A stretch of 64,000 nt of DNA, from NCBI GenBank assembly GCA_965207535.1, contig CBDBMR010000017.1, positions 248,001 through 312,000 of the forward strand. Reading direction: 5' to 3'. Position numbers and translations under genes: made by a program. The stretch's first letter is position 1. Each line of letters begins with the position of its first letter. Below, piece after piece: positions 32,254-40,785 of the stretch. The notes beneath the pieces are model-generated. The model worked only from the letters and a program-made list of their open reading frames with translations, was not told the origin of the DNA and made no database searches. The DNA comes from JAJDXO01 sp965207535. Lineage in GTDB: Bacteria > Pseudomonadota > Alphaproteobacteria > Rhodospirillales > UBA2165.

Positions 32254-34056
32254 ATGAGCGACCTCGCCCACATCCGCAACTTCGCGATCATCGCCCATAT
32301 CGACCACGGCAAGTCCACGCTTGCCGACCGCATGATCGAGATATGCGGCGGACTGTCGGATCGCGAAATGACCGAACAGGTTCTGGATTCCATGGACATC
32401 GAGCGGGAACGTGGAATCACCATCAAGGCGCAGACCGTCCGCCTGTCCTACAAGGCGCAGGATGGCGAGACCTACGCGTTGAATCTCATGGATACGCCGG
32501 GACACGTCGATTTTTCCTACGAGGTTTCCCGCTCGCTCGCGGCATGCGAGGGGTCACTACTGGTGGTGGACACCACCCAAGGCGTCGAGGCCCAAACGTT
32601 GGCAAACGTCTATCTCGCCATCGACGCCGGCCACGAAATCGTTCCGGTGCTCAATAAGATCGACCTGCAGGCCGCTGAACCGGACCGGATCAAGGCACAG
32701 ATCGAGGAAGTGATCGGCATCGATGCGTCCGACGCCCTTCCGATCTCGGCCAAGACCGGCGACGGCGTTCGGGATGTCCTGGAGGCCTTGGTCGAGCGGC
32801 TGCCCCCACCGGAGGGCGTTGCCGAGGCCCCGCTGAAGGCCCTGCTGGTCGATAGCTGGTATGACCCCTATCTCGGGGTGATGATTCTGGTGCGCATCAA
32901 GGATGGCACCCTGAACAAAGGCATGAAGATCCGGTTCATGTCGTCCGGGGCCACCCACCAGGTCGACCAGGTAGGCGTGTTCACGCCCAAGGCCGAGCAG
33001 GTGGCAAGCCTGGGCCCGGGCGAAATGGGATATATCACGGCTTCGATCAAGACCGTGGCCGAGACACCGGTAGGCGATACCATTACCGACGACAAGCGCC
33101 CGGCCGTCGAGCCGCTGCCGGGCTTCAAGCCGTCGGTCCCGGTGGTCTTCTCGAGCCTATTCCCGGTTGACGCGGCCGACTACGAGGACCTCCGCGACAG
33201 CCTCGCCAAACTCCGGCTTAACGATGCGAGCTTTGCCTACGAAGCAGAGACGTCCGCGGCGCTGGGCTTCGGATTTCGCTGCGGATTTCTCGGGCTGCTG
33301 CATCTGGAAATCATACAGGAGCGCCTTGAGCGGGAATTCGACCTGAATCTCATCACGACGGCGCCGAGTGTCGTCTATAGGATTCATCGAAACGACGGCG
33401 AGGTGATCGAACTTCACAATCCGGCCGACATGCCCGAACCCACGCAGATAGACCGGATCGAGGAGCCCTGGATCCGCGCCACCATTCTCGTGCCGGACGA
33501 ACATCTGGGCGGCGTGCTGTCTCTCTGCACCGAGCGGCGGGGCGAACAGATCGAACTCACCTATGCAGGCAACCGGGCGATGGCGGTATATTGTTTGCCC
33601 CTCAATGAGGTCGTCTTCGACTTTTACGACCGCCTGAAATCCACATCGCGCGGCTACGCCAGCCTCGATTATCAGATGGACGAATACCGGGAATCCGACC
33701 TCGTGAAAGTCTCCATCCTGGTCAATGCCGAGCCGGTCGATGCGCTGTCCTTCATCGCACACCGGACTCAGGCCGAAAGCCGCGGCCGCGCGATTTGTCA
33801 GCGGCTAAAGGATTTGATTCCCCGTCAATTGTTCAAAATTGCCATTCAGGCCGCCATCGGCGGCAAGGTAATCGCCCGGGAGACCGTCGGCGCCCTTCGG
33901 AAGGATGTTACCGCCAAGTGCTACGGCGGCGACGTGTCGCGAAAACGAAAATTGCTCGAAAAACAAAAGAAGGGAAAAAAGCGAATGCGTCAGTTCGGAG
34001 AGGTGGAAATTCCCCAGTCCGCATTTCTCGCGGCCCTCCGAATGGGAGACGAATAG
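32254..34056 (+). CDS. lepA: Elongation factor 4 (LepA)
   Basis: A 600-residue ribosome-associated GTPase that acts on translating ribosomes. G motifs are AHIDHGKST (G1), ERGITIKAQTVRL (G2), DTPGHVDFSYEV (G3), NKIDLQ (G4) and SAKTG (G5). The C-terminal LepA-specific domain is visible in KVSILVNAEPVDALSFI and the tail KRKLLEKQKKGKKRMRQFGEVEIPQSAFLAAL. ATG at 32254 starts the conserved MSDLAHIRNFAIIAHIDH. A hairpin follows the gene. Confidence 0.97.
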   Translation: MSDLAHIRNFAIIAHIDHGKSTLADRMIEICGGLSDREMTEQVLDSMDIERERGITIKAQTVRLSYKAQDGETYALNLMDTPGHVDFSYEVSRSLAACEGSLLVVDTTQGVEAQTLANVYLAIDAGHEIVPVLNKIDLQAAEPDRIKAQIEEVIGIDASDALPISAKTGDGVRDVLEALVERLPPPEGVAEAPLKALLVDSWYDPYLGVMILVRIKDGTLNKGMKIRFMSSGATHQVDQVGVFTPKAEQVASLGPGEMGYITASIKTVAETPVGDTITDDKRPAVEPLPGFKPSVPVVFSSLFPVDAADYEDLRDSLAKLRLNDASFAYEAETSAALGFGFRCGFLGLLHLEIIQERLEREFDLNLITTAPSVVYRIHRNDGEVIELHNPADMPEPTQIDRIEEPWIRATILVPDEHLGGVLSLCTERRGEQIELTYAGNRAMAVYCLPLNEVVFDFYDRLKSTSRGYASLDYQMDEYRESDLVKVSILVNAEPVDALSFIAHRTQAESRGRAICQRLKDLIPRQLFKIAIQAAIGGKVIARETVGALRKDVTAKCYGGDVSRKRKLLEKQKKGKKRMRQFGEVEIPQSAFLAALRMGDE

Positions 34057-34103
34057 GTCCGCTTGTCACCCGCCGGCCGGTCCATCGGTGAACCTGCAAA
34101 AGC

Positions 34104-34126
34104 GGCAAAGCCGTTGAACGGTTGCC
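34104..34126. terminator. Hairpin between convergent lepA and VOC genes
   Basis: CCGTT-G-AACGG (34111-34121) with flanking GGCA/TGCC gives a nested stem-loop in the 77-bp convergent gap. A wider GTCACCCGCC...GGGCGGGTCAC pairing surrounds it. It lacks a T-run but fits a bidirectional stop signal. Confidence 0.4.
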
Positions 34127-34133
34127 GGGCGGG

Positions 34134-34694
34134 TCACTCGGCGTCAGCGCCGGCCTCTCGAAGTTTCTCCGCGAATTGGGCCCGCCATGTGTCGAACGGC
34201 TGGGCCGTCGGATCGCCAGCCAGCATTTTCTCCGTGGCCTCGATGATTTCGTCATCCGGCCGGTCCAAATCCAGTGTGTCCTCATAGGGCTGACTGACAT
34301 TCCACGGCGTGTCGACGAACGCCTCTGTCCGGTTGCCTTCCGGATCGAAGCAGTAGACCGACCAGGCATTGCCATGATTGACGGTGTGCACGTCGGTAAC
34401 GCCCGGATGTCCGTCGAGGGCGGCGCGGATATCGCGAAGCCGCTGGAGGCTGTCCACCCGGAAGGAGACGTGGTTGTGGTGCACCGCATCTTTATTGGTG
34501 CGGCCCTCATAGAGAACCAACTGATGGTGGTCCCTGGGGTCGGCACCCAAAAAAGTAATCTCGCCACGATCCCCCAGGACGCCCCGGTCCGTGACCCGCA
34601 AGCCGAAGACCTGGGTAAAGAACTTCACTTCCGTGTCCATGTCAAAGACATGGAAGCCGGCGTGGCTAAGGGATACGCTGGGCTGGAAATCCAT
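34134..34694 (-). CDS. VOC family (glyoxalase/extradiol dioxygenase-like) protein
   Basis: A 186-residue vicinal-oxygen-chelate protein. Two beta-alpha-beta-beta-beta modules are visible: SLSHAGFHVFDMDTEVKFFTQVFGLRVTDRG first, and NHVSFRVDSLQRLRDIRAAL near the middle. Possible metal ligands are H11, H73/H74 and E124 of FDPEGNRTEAFVD. That last motif resembles catechol 2,3-dioxygenase-type members, but size fits a single-domain enzyme. The substrate is unknown. It faces lepA and is divergent from the alpha/beta hydrolase gene. Confidence 0.82.
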   Translation of the reverse strand: MDFQPSVSLSHAGFHVFDMDTEVKFFTQVFGLRVTDRGVLGDRGEITFLGADPRDHHQLVLYEGRTNKDAVHHNHVSFRVDSLQRLRDIRAALDGHPGVTDVHTVNHGNAWSVYCFDPEGNRTEAFVDTPWNVSQPYEDTLDLDRPDDEIIEATEKMLAGDPTAQPFDTWRAQFAEKLREAGADAE

Positions 34695-34720
34695 CTCGTC
34701 GAACTCAACTGTATCGATCG

Positions 34721-35611
34721 ATGATCATAGCCGCAAAGCTAACCGACCACCAAATCAAGCGTTTGGAATTGCAGGCTCCGTTCGAAGATTTGCATCTTGC
34801 CTATGTGGACTGGGGCGCGGCGGATAGCGAGAAGGTTGCCCTTTGTGTTCATGGCCTGACCCGCAACTCGCGGGACTTCGACTCGCTGGCGCGTCATCTG
34901 GTGAGCCAGGAATACCGGGTGATTGCCGTGGATGTCGTCGGCCGGGGGAATAGCGCGTGGCTTTCCGACCCGGCACAGTACGCGGTCCCGACCTACGCGG
35001 CGCAACTGGCCCAATTCGTTCAATTGCTCGAAATCGAAAGCCTGGTTTGGATCGGGACATCAATGGGCGGGATTGTCGGCATGGCATTGGCGGCCGGTGG
35101 CGAAACGTTCATAAATCGCCTCGTCCTCAACGATGTCGGCCCGTTCGTTCCAGCCGCGGCGTTGCAGGACATTCAGTCCTACCTGGGCACGGCCCCTCGC
35201 TTCGAAACCCTTGAAGAGCTGGAGCAGCACCTCCGCCGGATCCATGCGCCGTTCGGCGCGCTCACGGATGACCAGTGGCGGCACCTGGCCACCCATTCGA
35301 GCCGTGAGACCAGGGATGGATGGGTCCTGAGCTACGACCCGGCGATTCGGATACCGTTCGCGGAAGCGAGCGGCGAAGACGTTGATATCTGGGAGGTTTG
35401 GAAGTGTATCAGGTGCCCCGTGCTGGTACTGCACGGCGAGGAAAGCCGGCTGCTGAGCCGCGAGGTATGTGACCGGATGCAAGCAACCGGGCCTCGGGCC
35501 TCCGTCGTGCACCTGCCGGAAATTGGCCACGCGCCGGCGCTGATGTCTCGGTATCAACACGCGGCAATCTCGGATTGGCTCGAGGTCCGTGACGTTCGTG
35601 CCGTCAAGTGA
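34721..35611 (+). CDS. Alpha/beta hydrolase
   Basis: A 296-residue cytosolic alpha/beta-fold hydrolase. The oxyanion segment is LCVHGLTRNSRDF, the nucleophile elbow is GTSMGGIVG with Ser, and the catalytic His is in PEIGHAPAL near the C-terminus; the acid is likely in VLHGEESRLLS. The substrate class (ester, lactone or C-C bond) is not resolved. It is divergent from the VOC gene and is followed 17 bp later by a truncated oxidoreductase start, so the original operon probably continued. Confidence 0.85.
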   Translation: MIIAAKLTDHQIKRLELQAPFEDLHLAYVDWGAADSEKVALCVHGLTRNSRDFDSLARHLVSQEYRVIAVDVVGRGNSAWLSDPAQYAVPTYAAQLAQFVQLLEIESLVWIGTSMGGIVGMALAAGGETFINRLVLNDVGPFVPAAALQDIQSYLGTAPRFETLEELEQHLRRIHAPFGALTDDQWRHLATHSSRETRDGWVLSYDPAIRIPFAEASGEDVDIWEVWKCIRCPVLVLHGEESRLLSREVCDRMQATGPRASVVHLPEIGHAPALMSRYQHAAISDWLEVRDVRAVK

Positions 35612-35628
35612 CGGTACAAGGAATAAAC

Positions 35629-35694
35629 CATGTCGGCGGTGAAAACCGCGGTGATCGGTCTTGGTTGGCGGGGCCTAACCCTTTCCGCTACATA
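35629..35694 (+). pseudogene. Truncated N-terminus of a Gfo/Idh/MocA-type oxidoreductase
   Basis: After AAGGAATAAACC, an ATG opens MSAVKTAVIGLGWRG, the usual first strand and GxGxxG-type loop of an NAD-binding oxidoreductase. It then breaks into LTLSAT and a stop. The remaining 300 or so residues are absent. The break lies about 20 bp before the ArsR promoter, suggesting loss of the gene when the ArsR-permease cassette arrived. Confidence 0.45.
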
Positions 35695-35717
35695 AAAGGA
35701 CGAACTCCAGTTTCCGG

Positions 35718-35771
35718 TTGACTTGCCTCGAATAATAACGATATAACTAGAAATCTAGTTTTTTCGTTATT
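35718..35771 (+). promoter_or_regulatory. ArsR promoter with overlapping nested dyad operator
   Basis: TTGACT (35718-35723), an 18-bp spacer and TATAAC (35742-35747) form a strong promoter. AACTAG-AAAT-CTAGTT (35745-35760) is nested inside AATAACGA...TCGTTATT (35734-35741 and 35764-35771), covering the -10 box. This suits repression by the ArsR protein encoded 13 bp downstream. The region is much more AT-rich than its neighbours. Confidence 0.65.
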
Positions 35772-35783
35772 TGAGGCGCGATC

Positions 35784-36101
35784 ATGCAATTGAACATCGA
35801 GCAGGCGGCACAGGGGTTTGCGGCTGTCGGCTCCGAGCCGAGGCTGGCGGTACTGATGGCCCTGGTTCGAGTCGGCCATGACGGCCTCAGCGTCGGTCAA
35901 ATTCAGGACCGCGTGAAATTGCCTGCCTCCACACTCGCCCACCATCTTCGTTTTCTGACGGACGCCGGGCTAATCGAGCAGGAAAAAATCGGCCGAACGG
36001 TCATCAACCGGGCATCCTTCGGCTACATCGAGGAATTGGCCGGCTACCTGGTTAAGGAGTGCTGCGTCGAGGCGGCGCCCCGGCAAAGGAAATCGGCGTG
36101 A
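35784..36101 (+). CDS. ArsR family transcriptional repressor
   Basis: A 105-residue winged-helix protein of the ArsR/SmtB group. The DNA-binding part reads LPASTLAHHLRFLTDAGLIEQEKIGRTV. There is no ELCVCDL-type alpha-3 metal site; instead a CC pair lies at the C-terminus (KECCVEAAP), which could be the arsenite- or organoarsenical-sensing cysteines, as in C-terminal-site ArsR types. It is first in a cassette with a permease and represses itself through the overlapping dyad. A 37-codon frame overlaps its stop. Confidence 0.88.
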   Translation: MQLNIEQAAQGFAAVGSEPRLAVLMALVRVGHDGLSVGQIQDRVKLPASTLAHHLRFLTDAGLIEQEKIGRTVINRASFGYIEELAGYLVKECCVEAAPRQRKSA

Positions 36102-36211
36102 AACGGGTCGAAATCGTTCTCGAGAACGTGGCGCCCGACGGTGGCGCCGTTCTTTTGTTTCCCAAGCCATTCCAGCAAGGGTCACAGACCGGGGAACGGA
36201 ACAATGACTGA
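36098..36211 (+). CDS. Possible 37-residue linking ORF between arsR and the permease
   Basis: GTG at 36098 overlaps the arsR stop as GTGA and opens a frame beginning MKRVEIVLENVAPDGGAVLL. It ends 8 bp inside the permease start. No known domain. It could be a real small protein or only a translational coupler carrying ribosomes to the permease. A GGCGCC/GGCGCC hairpin lies inside it. Confidence 0.3.
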   Translation: MKRVEIVLENVAPDGGAVLLFPKPFQQGSQTGERNND

Positions 36212-37241
36212 ACTCGCCATCAAGGGCTGGCAAAATTTCCGCCGCAATTTGGACCGGTTGACATCCGTCTGGATGCTGGCGGCGTTGATACCCCTGGCGG
36301 TGTTCGCTGTCGATCGGGAGAACACGCTCAACATACTCACGATCGCCGCAACGGCGCTGGGCGGCACCCTGCCATATATAGCGGCGGCGGTTCTGATGAT
36401 CGGCTATTTGAAGGCGACGGGGGCCGAAACCGTGGTCGCCAAGGCGTTCGAAGGCAACGAGTACCGGATGATCCTCTTTGCGGCGCTACTGGGCGGGCTG
36501 GCGCCGTTCTGCTCATGCGAGGTCATCCCGTTCATCGCCGGCCTTCTCGCCGTTGGCGCCCCCCTCTCCGCAGTGATGGCATTTTGGCTGTCTTCGCCGC
36601 TGATCGACCCGCCCACTTTATTGATAACGGCCGGCGCATTGGGCTGGGAGTTTGCGGCCGGTAAGGCTATCTCCGCCGTTGCTCTCGGCATCTTCGGCGG
36701 GATCGTCGTCAGTGTGCTGGTCCGTCGCGGCGCCTTCACCGAACCTCTGCGTCCCGGCACCTCCATCGGCGGGTGTGGCTGTGGCCCCTCTCCTTTCGAG
36801 GGCAAGCCGGTCTGGAAGTTTTGGCAGGAACCTGAGCGCCGGCAAATGTTCTTCAATGCATCCGGCGACAACACCCTGTTTTTGCTCAAATGGCTGACCT
36901 TTGCTTACCTCGTCGAAGCATTGCTGATCGACTATGTGCCGGCTCGACTGGTTGCCTCGCTGGTTGGCGGTGAAGGTCTGCTGCCCATCGTTACGGGTGC
37001 GGTTGTCGGCGCGCCGGCCTACCTTAACGGCTATGCCGCTCCGCCTCTAATTGCCGGCTTGATGGAGCAAGGCATGACCGCCGGAGCTGCGATGGCATTC
37101 ATGACCGCCGGCTCGGTGAGCTCCATCCCCGCCATGGCCGCGGTCTGGTCCCTGGTCAAACGAAAAGTCTTCGCCGCCTATCTCGGTTTGGGAATTCTTG
37201 GCGCAATCGTGGCCGGCGTCGTATTCCAGAGTGCGGTTTAG
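36204..37241 (+). CDS. ArsP/YraQ-like permease (DUF318)
   Basis: A 345-residue permease with about eight helices. The family motif GGLAPFCSCEVIPFIAGLLAVGAPLSAVMAFWLSSPLIDP holds the CSC cysteines used for substrate binding, and a linker carries GGCGCGPS. The second half has VVGAPAYLNGYAAPPLIAGL and FMTAGSVSSIPAMAAV. Known members export trivalent organoarsenicals (ArsP) or are uncharacterised. Following an ArsR gene in the same cassette supports metalloid or organoarsenical efflux. No arsenate reductase is nearby. Confidence 0.85.
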   Translation: MTELAIKGWQNFRRNLDRLTSVWMLAALIPLAVFAVDRENTLNILTIAATALGGTLPYIAAAVLMIGYLKATGAETVVAKAFEGNEYRMILFAALLGGLAPFCSCEVIPFIAGLLAVGAPLSAVMAFWLSSPLIDPPTLLITAGALGWEFAAGKAISAVALGIFGGIVVSVLVRRGAFTEPLRPGTSIGGCGCGPSPFEGKPVWKFWQEPERRQMFFNASGDNTLFLLKWLTFAYLVEALLIDYVPARLVASLVGGEGLLPIVTGAVVGAPAYLNGYAAPPLIAGLMEQGMTAGAAMAFMTAGSVSSIPAMAAVWSLVKRKVFAAYLGLGILGAIVAGVVFQSAV

Positions 37242-37372
37242 TCGGTCTCCGGAAATCTCGGATCAACCGTAACGGCCCGATGGCCGCCGGCGGAGGTGTC
37301 ACCGCCATGGCATTTCCATGTATCGAGGGTGACGAGGCGCACCGTGATTTGAGCCGCAAACCTGACACTCAA

Positions 37373-38116
37373 TCAGGGAAAGCGGGCCTCGATCTCCTTC
37401 CACAATTGCCGGTATCGGAGCGCGACGGCGCTCTTGGGGGCGGTCACGGGCAGAGGGTCCCGGTTTATCCCCATACGCTCCACCTCACTGGCGGTGGGAA
37501 TTGAGGTGCGCAGGAATTCCCGGCGCTCGGCCAAGGTCTTCTCCAGGGTTTCGCGGTGGAGCTTCTTGCGCCGGTCGATCATCGAGAAGAAAGGCATCAC
37601 CGGCAGCTTCTGCAAATCGTGCTCCTTGCGAAACGCCTCCAGGAGATCGAGGGTCCGCATCGAGAGCGTCGTTGGGATCAGCGGCACCAGCAGCCCATCG
37701 GAGGCACGAAACACGTTCTCCGACGAGAGTGTCAGCCCTGGCGGACAGTCGAGAAAGATGTAGTCGTACTCGGCGTCGAGCGGCTTGAGAAACTTCGAAA
37801 ACCCCTTCAACGGCTTTTTGCGGTCGCCGAGGGCGAGGTCCATATGCCTGTAGGAAATGTCCGAGGGGATAAGATCCACGCGCTCGAAATCAGTCGCCCG
37901 AATGTACTTTTCCGACGGGCGTTTGCGGGCGATCAATGCTTTCCCGCCGCCCTTGATTTTCGGCTTTACCCGATAGTAGTAGCTCGCCGATCCTTGGGGA
38001 TCCAAGTCCCAGACCAGGACCCGCATACCGTCGGCCGCCGCAACGTAGGCAAGATTGACGGCCGTGGTGGTCTTTCCCACACCGCCTTTTATGTTGTAGA
38101 TGCCGATAACAGCCAT
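37373..38116 (-). CDS. ParA/MinD-like ATPase
   Basis: A 247-residue ParA-family ATPase with the deviant Walker A IKGGVGKTTTAVNLA (residues 9-23), switch I VWDLDPQGSAS and Walker B YIFLDCPPGL. No parB or centromere-like repeats are next to it, so it is an orphan ParA that may position a cellular cargo other than the chromosome. It is encoded after tonB on the same strand. Confidence 0.88.
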   Translation of the reverse strand: MAVIGIYNIKGGVGKTTTAVNLAYVAAADGMRVLVWDLDPQGSASYYYRVKPKIKGGGKALIARKRPSEKYIRATDFERVDLIPSDISYRHMDLALGDRKKPLKGFSKFLKPLDAEYDYIFLDCPPGLTLSSENVFRASDGLLVPLIPTTLSMRTLDLLEAFRKEHDLQKLPVMPFFSMIDRRKKLHRETLEKTLAERREFLRTSIPTASEVERMGINRDPLPVTAPKSAVALRYRQLWKEIEARFP

Positions 38117-38168
38117 CCAGCCTCTTCCCGGATCGGCTGATCACGCTTCCGCCGCCGATACGGGCCTC

Positions 38169-38291
38169 CTACACCCCAAATATGATGGCGTTCACATCTA
38201 TCACCTTGCGGACGGCCAGTTCAATAAGCAGGAAAACAACGGACAGGAAAGCGAAGTATCTGAGAAGCTTGGTGTGATCGACGCCGCCCAA
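38169..38291 (-). CDS. Possible 40-residue single-helix membrane peptide
   Basis: In the gap between tonB and parA, a TTG just past the tonB stop, in the same frame, opens 40 codons: a short charged start, KLLRYFAFLSVVFLLIELAV (a clear transmembrane helix with flanking basic residues), then RKVIDVNAIIFGV. AAAGG touches the TTG, so spacing is poor. No family recognised. Alternatives are stop read-through from tonB or chance. Confidence 0.3.
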   Translation of the reverse strand: MGGVDHTKLLRYFAFLSVVFLLIELAVRKVIDVNAIIFGV

Positions 38292-38294
38292 CCT

Positions 38295-39278
38295 TTATCT
38301 GTCGGTCAGCCTGAACAGAATTGGAATGCGGACTTCGCTGGGAACCGGTCTGCTTCCCTGGCGCGCGGGTCGGACGGTCCAGCGATTGACGGCCCGGAAC
38401 GCCGCCCGGTCCAATATTTCATGCCCGCTCGATCGGACCACCTCGAGACCGACGATTCGCCCGGCCGCGGACACTCGGGCTGACAGCACGACCCGTCCCT
38501 CCAGGCCATCGCGGCGCGCGCGGCGGGGGTATCTGGGCGGCTGATTGCCAAGCGATGCGTGGGCGTAATCGGCCGCCACGAAGCTCTCACCATCTTGGGG
38601 CAGACTTGCCGTTTCCGAGGACCCTTCTTCTCCGCCGGTGTCAGGTGCCGCTTCCGGAGCCGGCGCCCGGATTTGTTTCGTGCCCGGTGCGGCCGCACGT
38701 TCCGATGTCACGGTTTGAGGCGGAATATCCTCAAGCGACTGCCCGGCGGCCGGTGCAACCGGTGCGACGACGGCGGTTTCCTCAGCCGGCACAGGGGGTT
38801 TCCAACGCGGCAACGGGGCGAAATCGGCCGCCGGCGGCAAGGCGGCAATGCCAATTTCAAATATGGATGGTTCATTCTCGGCCGGCACGACGGTTGACGT
38901 CTCGGCGGGCGCCGTCGGCGGCTTGGGCGCCGGTACGACCTCACGCGGAAGGGACGCGGTCTCGACTGTATCCGTCGTCACCATCCGGACGCCGAGCGGT
39001 TCGGGAAGCAATTCGTCATCCATCCGAATGTCGGGCGTCTGATCGGCGGGAACGGTAGCCCTCGGCTCGGCAACGGCACTCGGCGACGGTTCGCCTGCCG
39101 TCGCGGCCGGTGCCGCCGCTACGATCTCGATCACCACCGGCCGGGAGACGGGTGCGGCGGGCTCCGGGTCGTACAAAGTGACGAAGGCCGCCAAACCGGC
39201 TGCGTGAGCCAGACCTGACGCCCCTAAAGCGGCAGCCGTCAGCGATGCGCTCCCATGCCTGAAAGACAGTACCTGCAT
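38295..39278 (-). CDS. Energy transducer TonB-like protein
   Basis: A 327-residue TonB-type protein. The N-terminal anchor is near residues 14-36 (AAALGASGLAHAAGLAAFVTL) and is followed by a long Pro/Ala/Glu-rich periplasm-spanning region. The C-terminal TonB domain starts with PRYPRRARRDGLEGRVVLSARVSAAGRIVGLEVVRSSGHEILDRAA and ends RIPILFRLTDR. It should pass energy from an ExbBD motor to outer-membrane receptors; exbB, exbD and receptors are not in the window. Confidence 0.88.
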   Translation of the reverse strand: MQVLSFRHGSASLTAAALGASGLAHAAGLAAFVTLYDPEPAAPVSRPVVIEIVAAAPAATAGEPSPSAVAEPRATVPADQTPDIRMDDELLPEPLGVRMVTTDTVETASLPREVVPAPKPPTAPAETSTVVPAENEPSIFEIGIAALPPAADFAPLPRWKPPVPAEETAVVAPVAPAAGQSLEDIPPQTVTSERAAAPGTKQIRAPAPEAAPDTGGEEGSSETASLPQDGESFVAADYAHASLGNQPPRYPRRARRDGLEGRVVLSARVSAAGRIVGLEVVRSSGHEILDRAAFRAVNRWTVRPARQGSRPVPSEVRIPILFRLTDR

Positions 39279-39351
39279 GCCTTCTCCCCGAGGACGGGAA
39301 GTCTACGTGGCCGAAGGCCGCGGTCGCAAGACCCGGCCGGGAGTACCCGCG

Positions 39352-40599
39352 TTAGAAAAGAATGCCCGCCACCGTGCCGGTCATGCAGGTCGCGATGGTT
39401 CCGGAAACAATCGATTTCATGCCGAGTCCGACGATTTCCTTCCTCCGCCCGGGCACCATCGTGGTCAGCCCGCCCAACATGATGCCTAGACTGCCGAAAT
39501 TGGCGAAGCCGGAAAGGGCATAGGCCATGATCAGCTTGGAACGCTCGGACATGGCCTCGGCGGGCACCTGCTGCCACTGCAGGAACGCGACGAGCTCATT
39601 GAGCACGGTCTTGGTTCCCAGCAAGGACCCGGCGATGGGCGCTTCGGACCATGGGATACCCAACAGCCACACCACTGGCGCAAACACCCATCCGAACAGG
39701 CGCTGCAGCGCGATCGGCTCGCCGAACAAATCGGGGAATAGCCCAAGTATCTTGTTGATCAGGGAAACCAACGCGACGAAGACGATCAACATGGCGATGA
39801 CATTGATGAGCAGCCGCACCCCATCCGAAGTACCGCGGGTCACCGCATCCATGGCGCTATGGTCCGGTGAGGGCTCCATGGCGGCGCCCTCACCGGTCCG
39901 CGTTCCGTCATTGGGAACCATCAGCTTGGCGATCATGATCGCCGCGGGCGCCGAGATGATCGAGGCTGTCAACAGGTGGCCGGCGGCATTGGGAATAATG
40001 TCCTTCAGGAAGCTCGCATAGAGTACGAACACCGTACCGGCGATGGTGGCCATGCCCACCGTCATCACCATGAACAGTTCGCTTCGGCTGATCTTGTTGA
40101 GATAGGGCCGCACGAACAGGGGCGCCTCGATCATTCCGACAAATATATTCGCGGCCGAACTGACACCGACCGCGCCGCCGACGCCCATGGACCGCTGCAG
40201 CACCCAGGCGAACGCACGAACGATGAGCGGGAGAACACGCCAATAAAAAAGAACGGCCGACAAGGCGCTGGTGACCAGGATGACCGGCAGTGCCTGAAAT
40301 GCGAGAACGAAGGCTGCTCCGGGGAAGCTTTCGGTAAACGGCAACGAGCCGCCCCCGATGTAGCCGAAGACCAATGATGTGCCGGCGGTCGTCGCGTCGA
40401 GTACCGCCAGAAATCCTTCGTTGAACCAGACAAAGACCTGCCGGGATCCAGGCGCCTTCAACAAGATTGCGGCCACGATGAACTGGACGGCGAGGCCGGT
40501 GACCGCCACCCGCCACTTCACTGCCCGGCGATTTTCGCTCACCAGCCAGCAAAACCCGATCAATACTGCCAAACCGAATAACCCGTGAACGATTGGCAT
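39352..40599 (-). CDS. Concentrative nucleoside transporter (NupC/CNT family)
   Basis: A 415-residue sodium- or proton-coupled nucleoside permease. Family blocks are VFVWFNEGFLAVLDATTAGTSLVFGYIGGG, FQALPVILVTSALSAVLFYWRVLP, GVSSAANIFVGMIEAPLFVRPYL (the CNT signature with nucleoside-contacting Glu) and SGFANFGSLGIMLGGL. ATG at 40599 has GGAGAGGGGG just upstream; the longer frame to 40725 is not family-like. It stands alone, with no nucleoside hydrolase or phosphorylase beside it. Confidence 0.9.
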   Translation of the reverse strand: MPIVHGLFGLAVLIGFCWLVSENRRAVKWRVAVTGLAVQFIVAAILLKAPGSRQVFVWFNEGFLAVLDATTAGTSLVFGYIGGGSLPFTESFPGAAFVLAFQALPVILVTSALSAVLFYWRVLPLIVRAFAWVLQRSMGVGGAVGVSSAANIFVGMIEAPLFVRPYLNKISRSELFMVMTVGMATIAGTVFVLYASFLKDIIPNAAGHLLTASIISAPAAIMIAKLMVPNDGTRTGEGAAMEPSPDHSAMDAVTRGTSDGVRLLINVIAMLIVFVALVSLINKILGLFPDLFGEPIALQRLFGWVFAPVVWLLGIPWSEAPIAGSLLGTKTVLNELVAFLQWQQVPAEAMSERSKLIMAYALSGFANFGSLGIMLGGLTTMVPGRRKEIVGLGMKSIVSGTIATCMTGTVAGILF

Positions 40600-40749
40600 G
40601 ACCCCCTCTCCTCCTATGCCCGCAACGGAAGACGGGGCAGGGTTCGCTCGAATTCGTGGATTCTTCGTTAATGGGCGGTGATCCTGCTTTGCGTAGAACC
40701 GGAGAGCTAAATTCCGGGCTGGCACGTCCGGAAGCCGAAGACTAGTGTT

Positions 40750-40775
40750 CCGGGATACTCATTTGCGTATTCCGG
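40750..40775. promoter_or_regulatory. Dyad upstream of the oxidoreductase start
   Basis: CCGGGATAC (40750-40758) and GTATTCCGG (40767-40775) form a dyad with one wobble position, 10 bp before the TTG start. Further TTCCGG/CCGGAA words occur at about 40712-40733. It could be an operator or a leader hairpin. Confidence 0.35.
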
Positions 40776-40785
40776 ACGAAATTCA

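Noticed and set aside
37238..37372. 44-codon minus-strand frame straight after the parA stop
   Set aside because: It has no ribosome site, overlaps the convergent permease end and resembles no protein; chance is the simpler reading.
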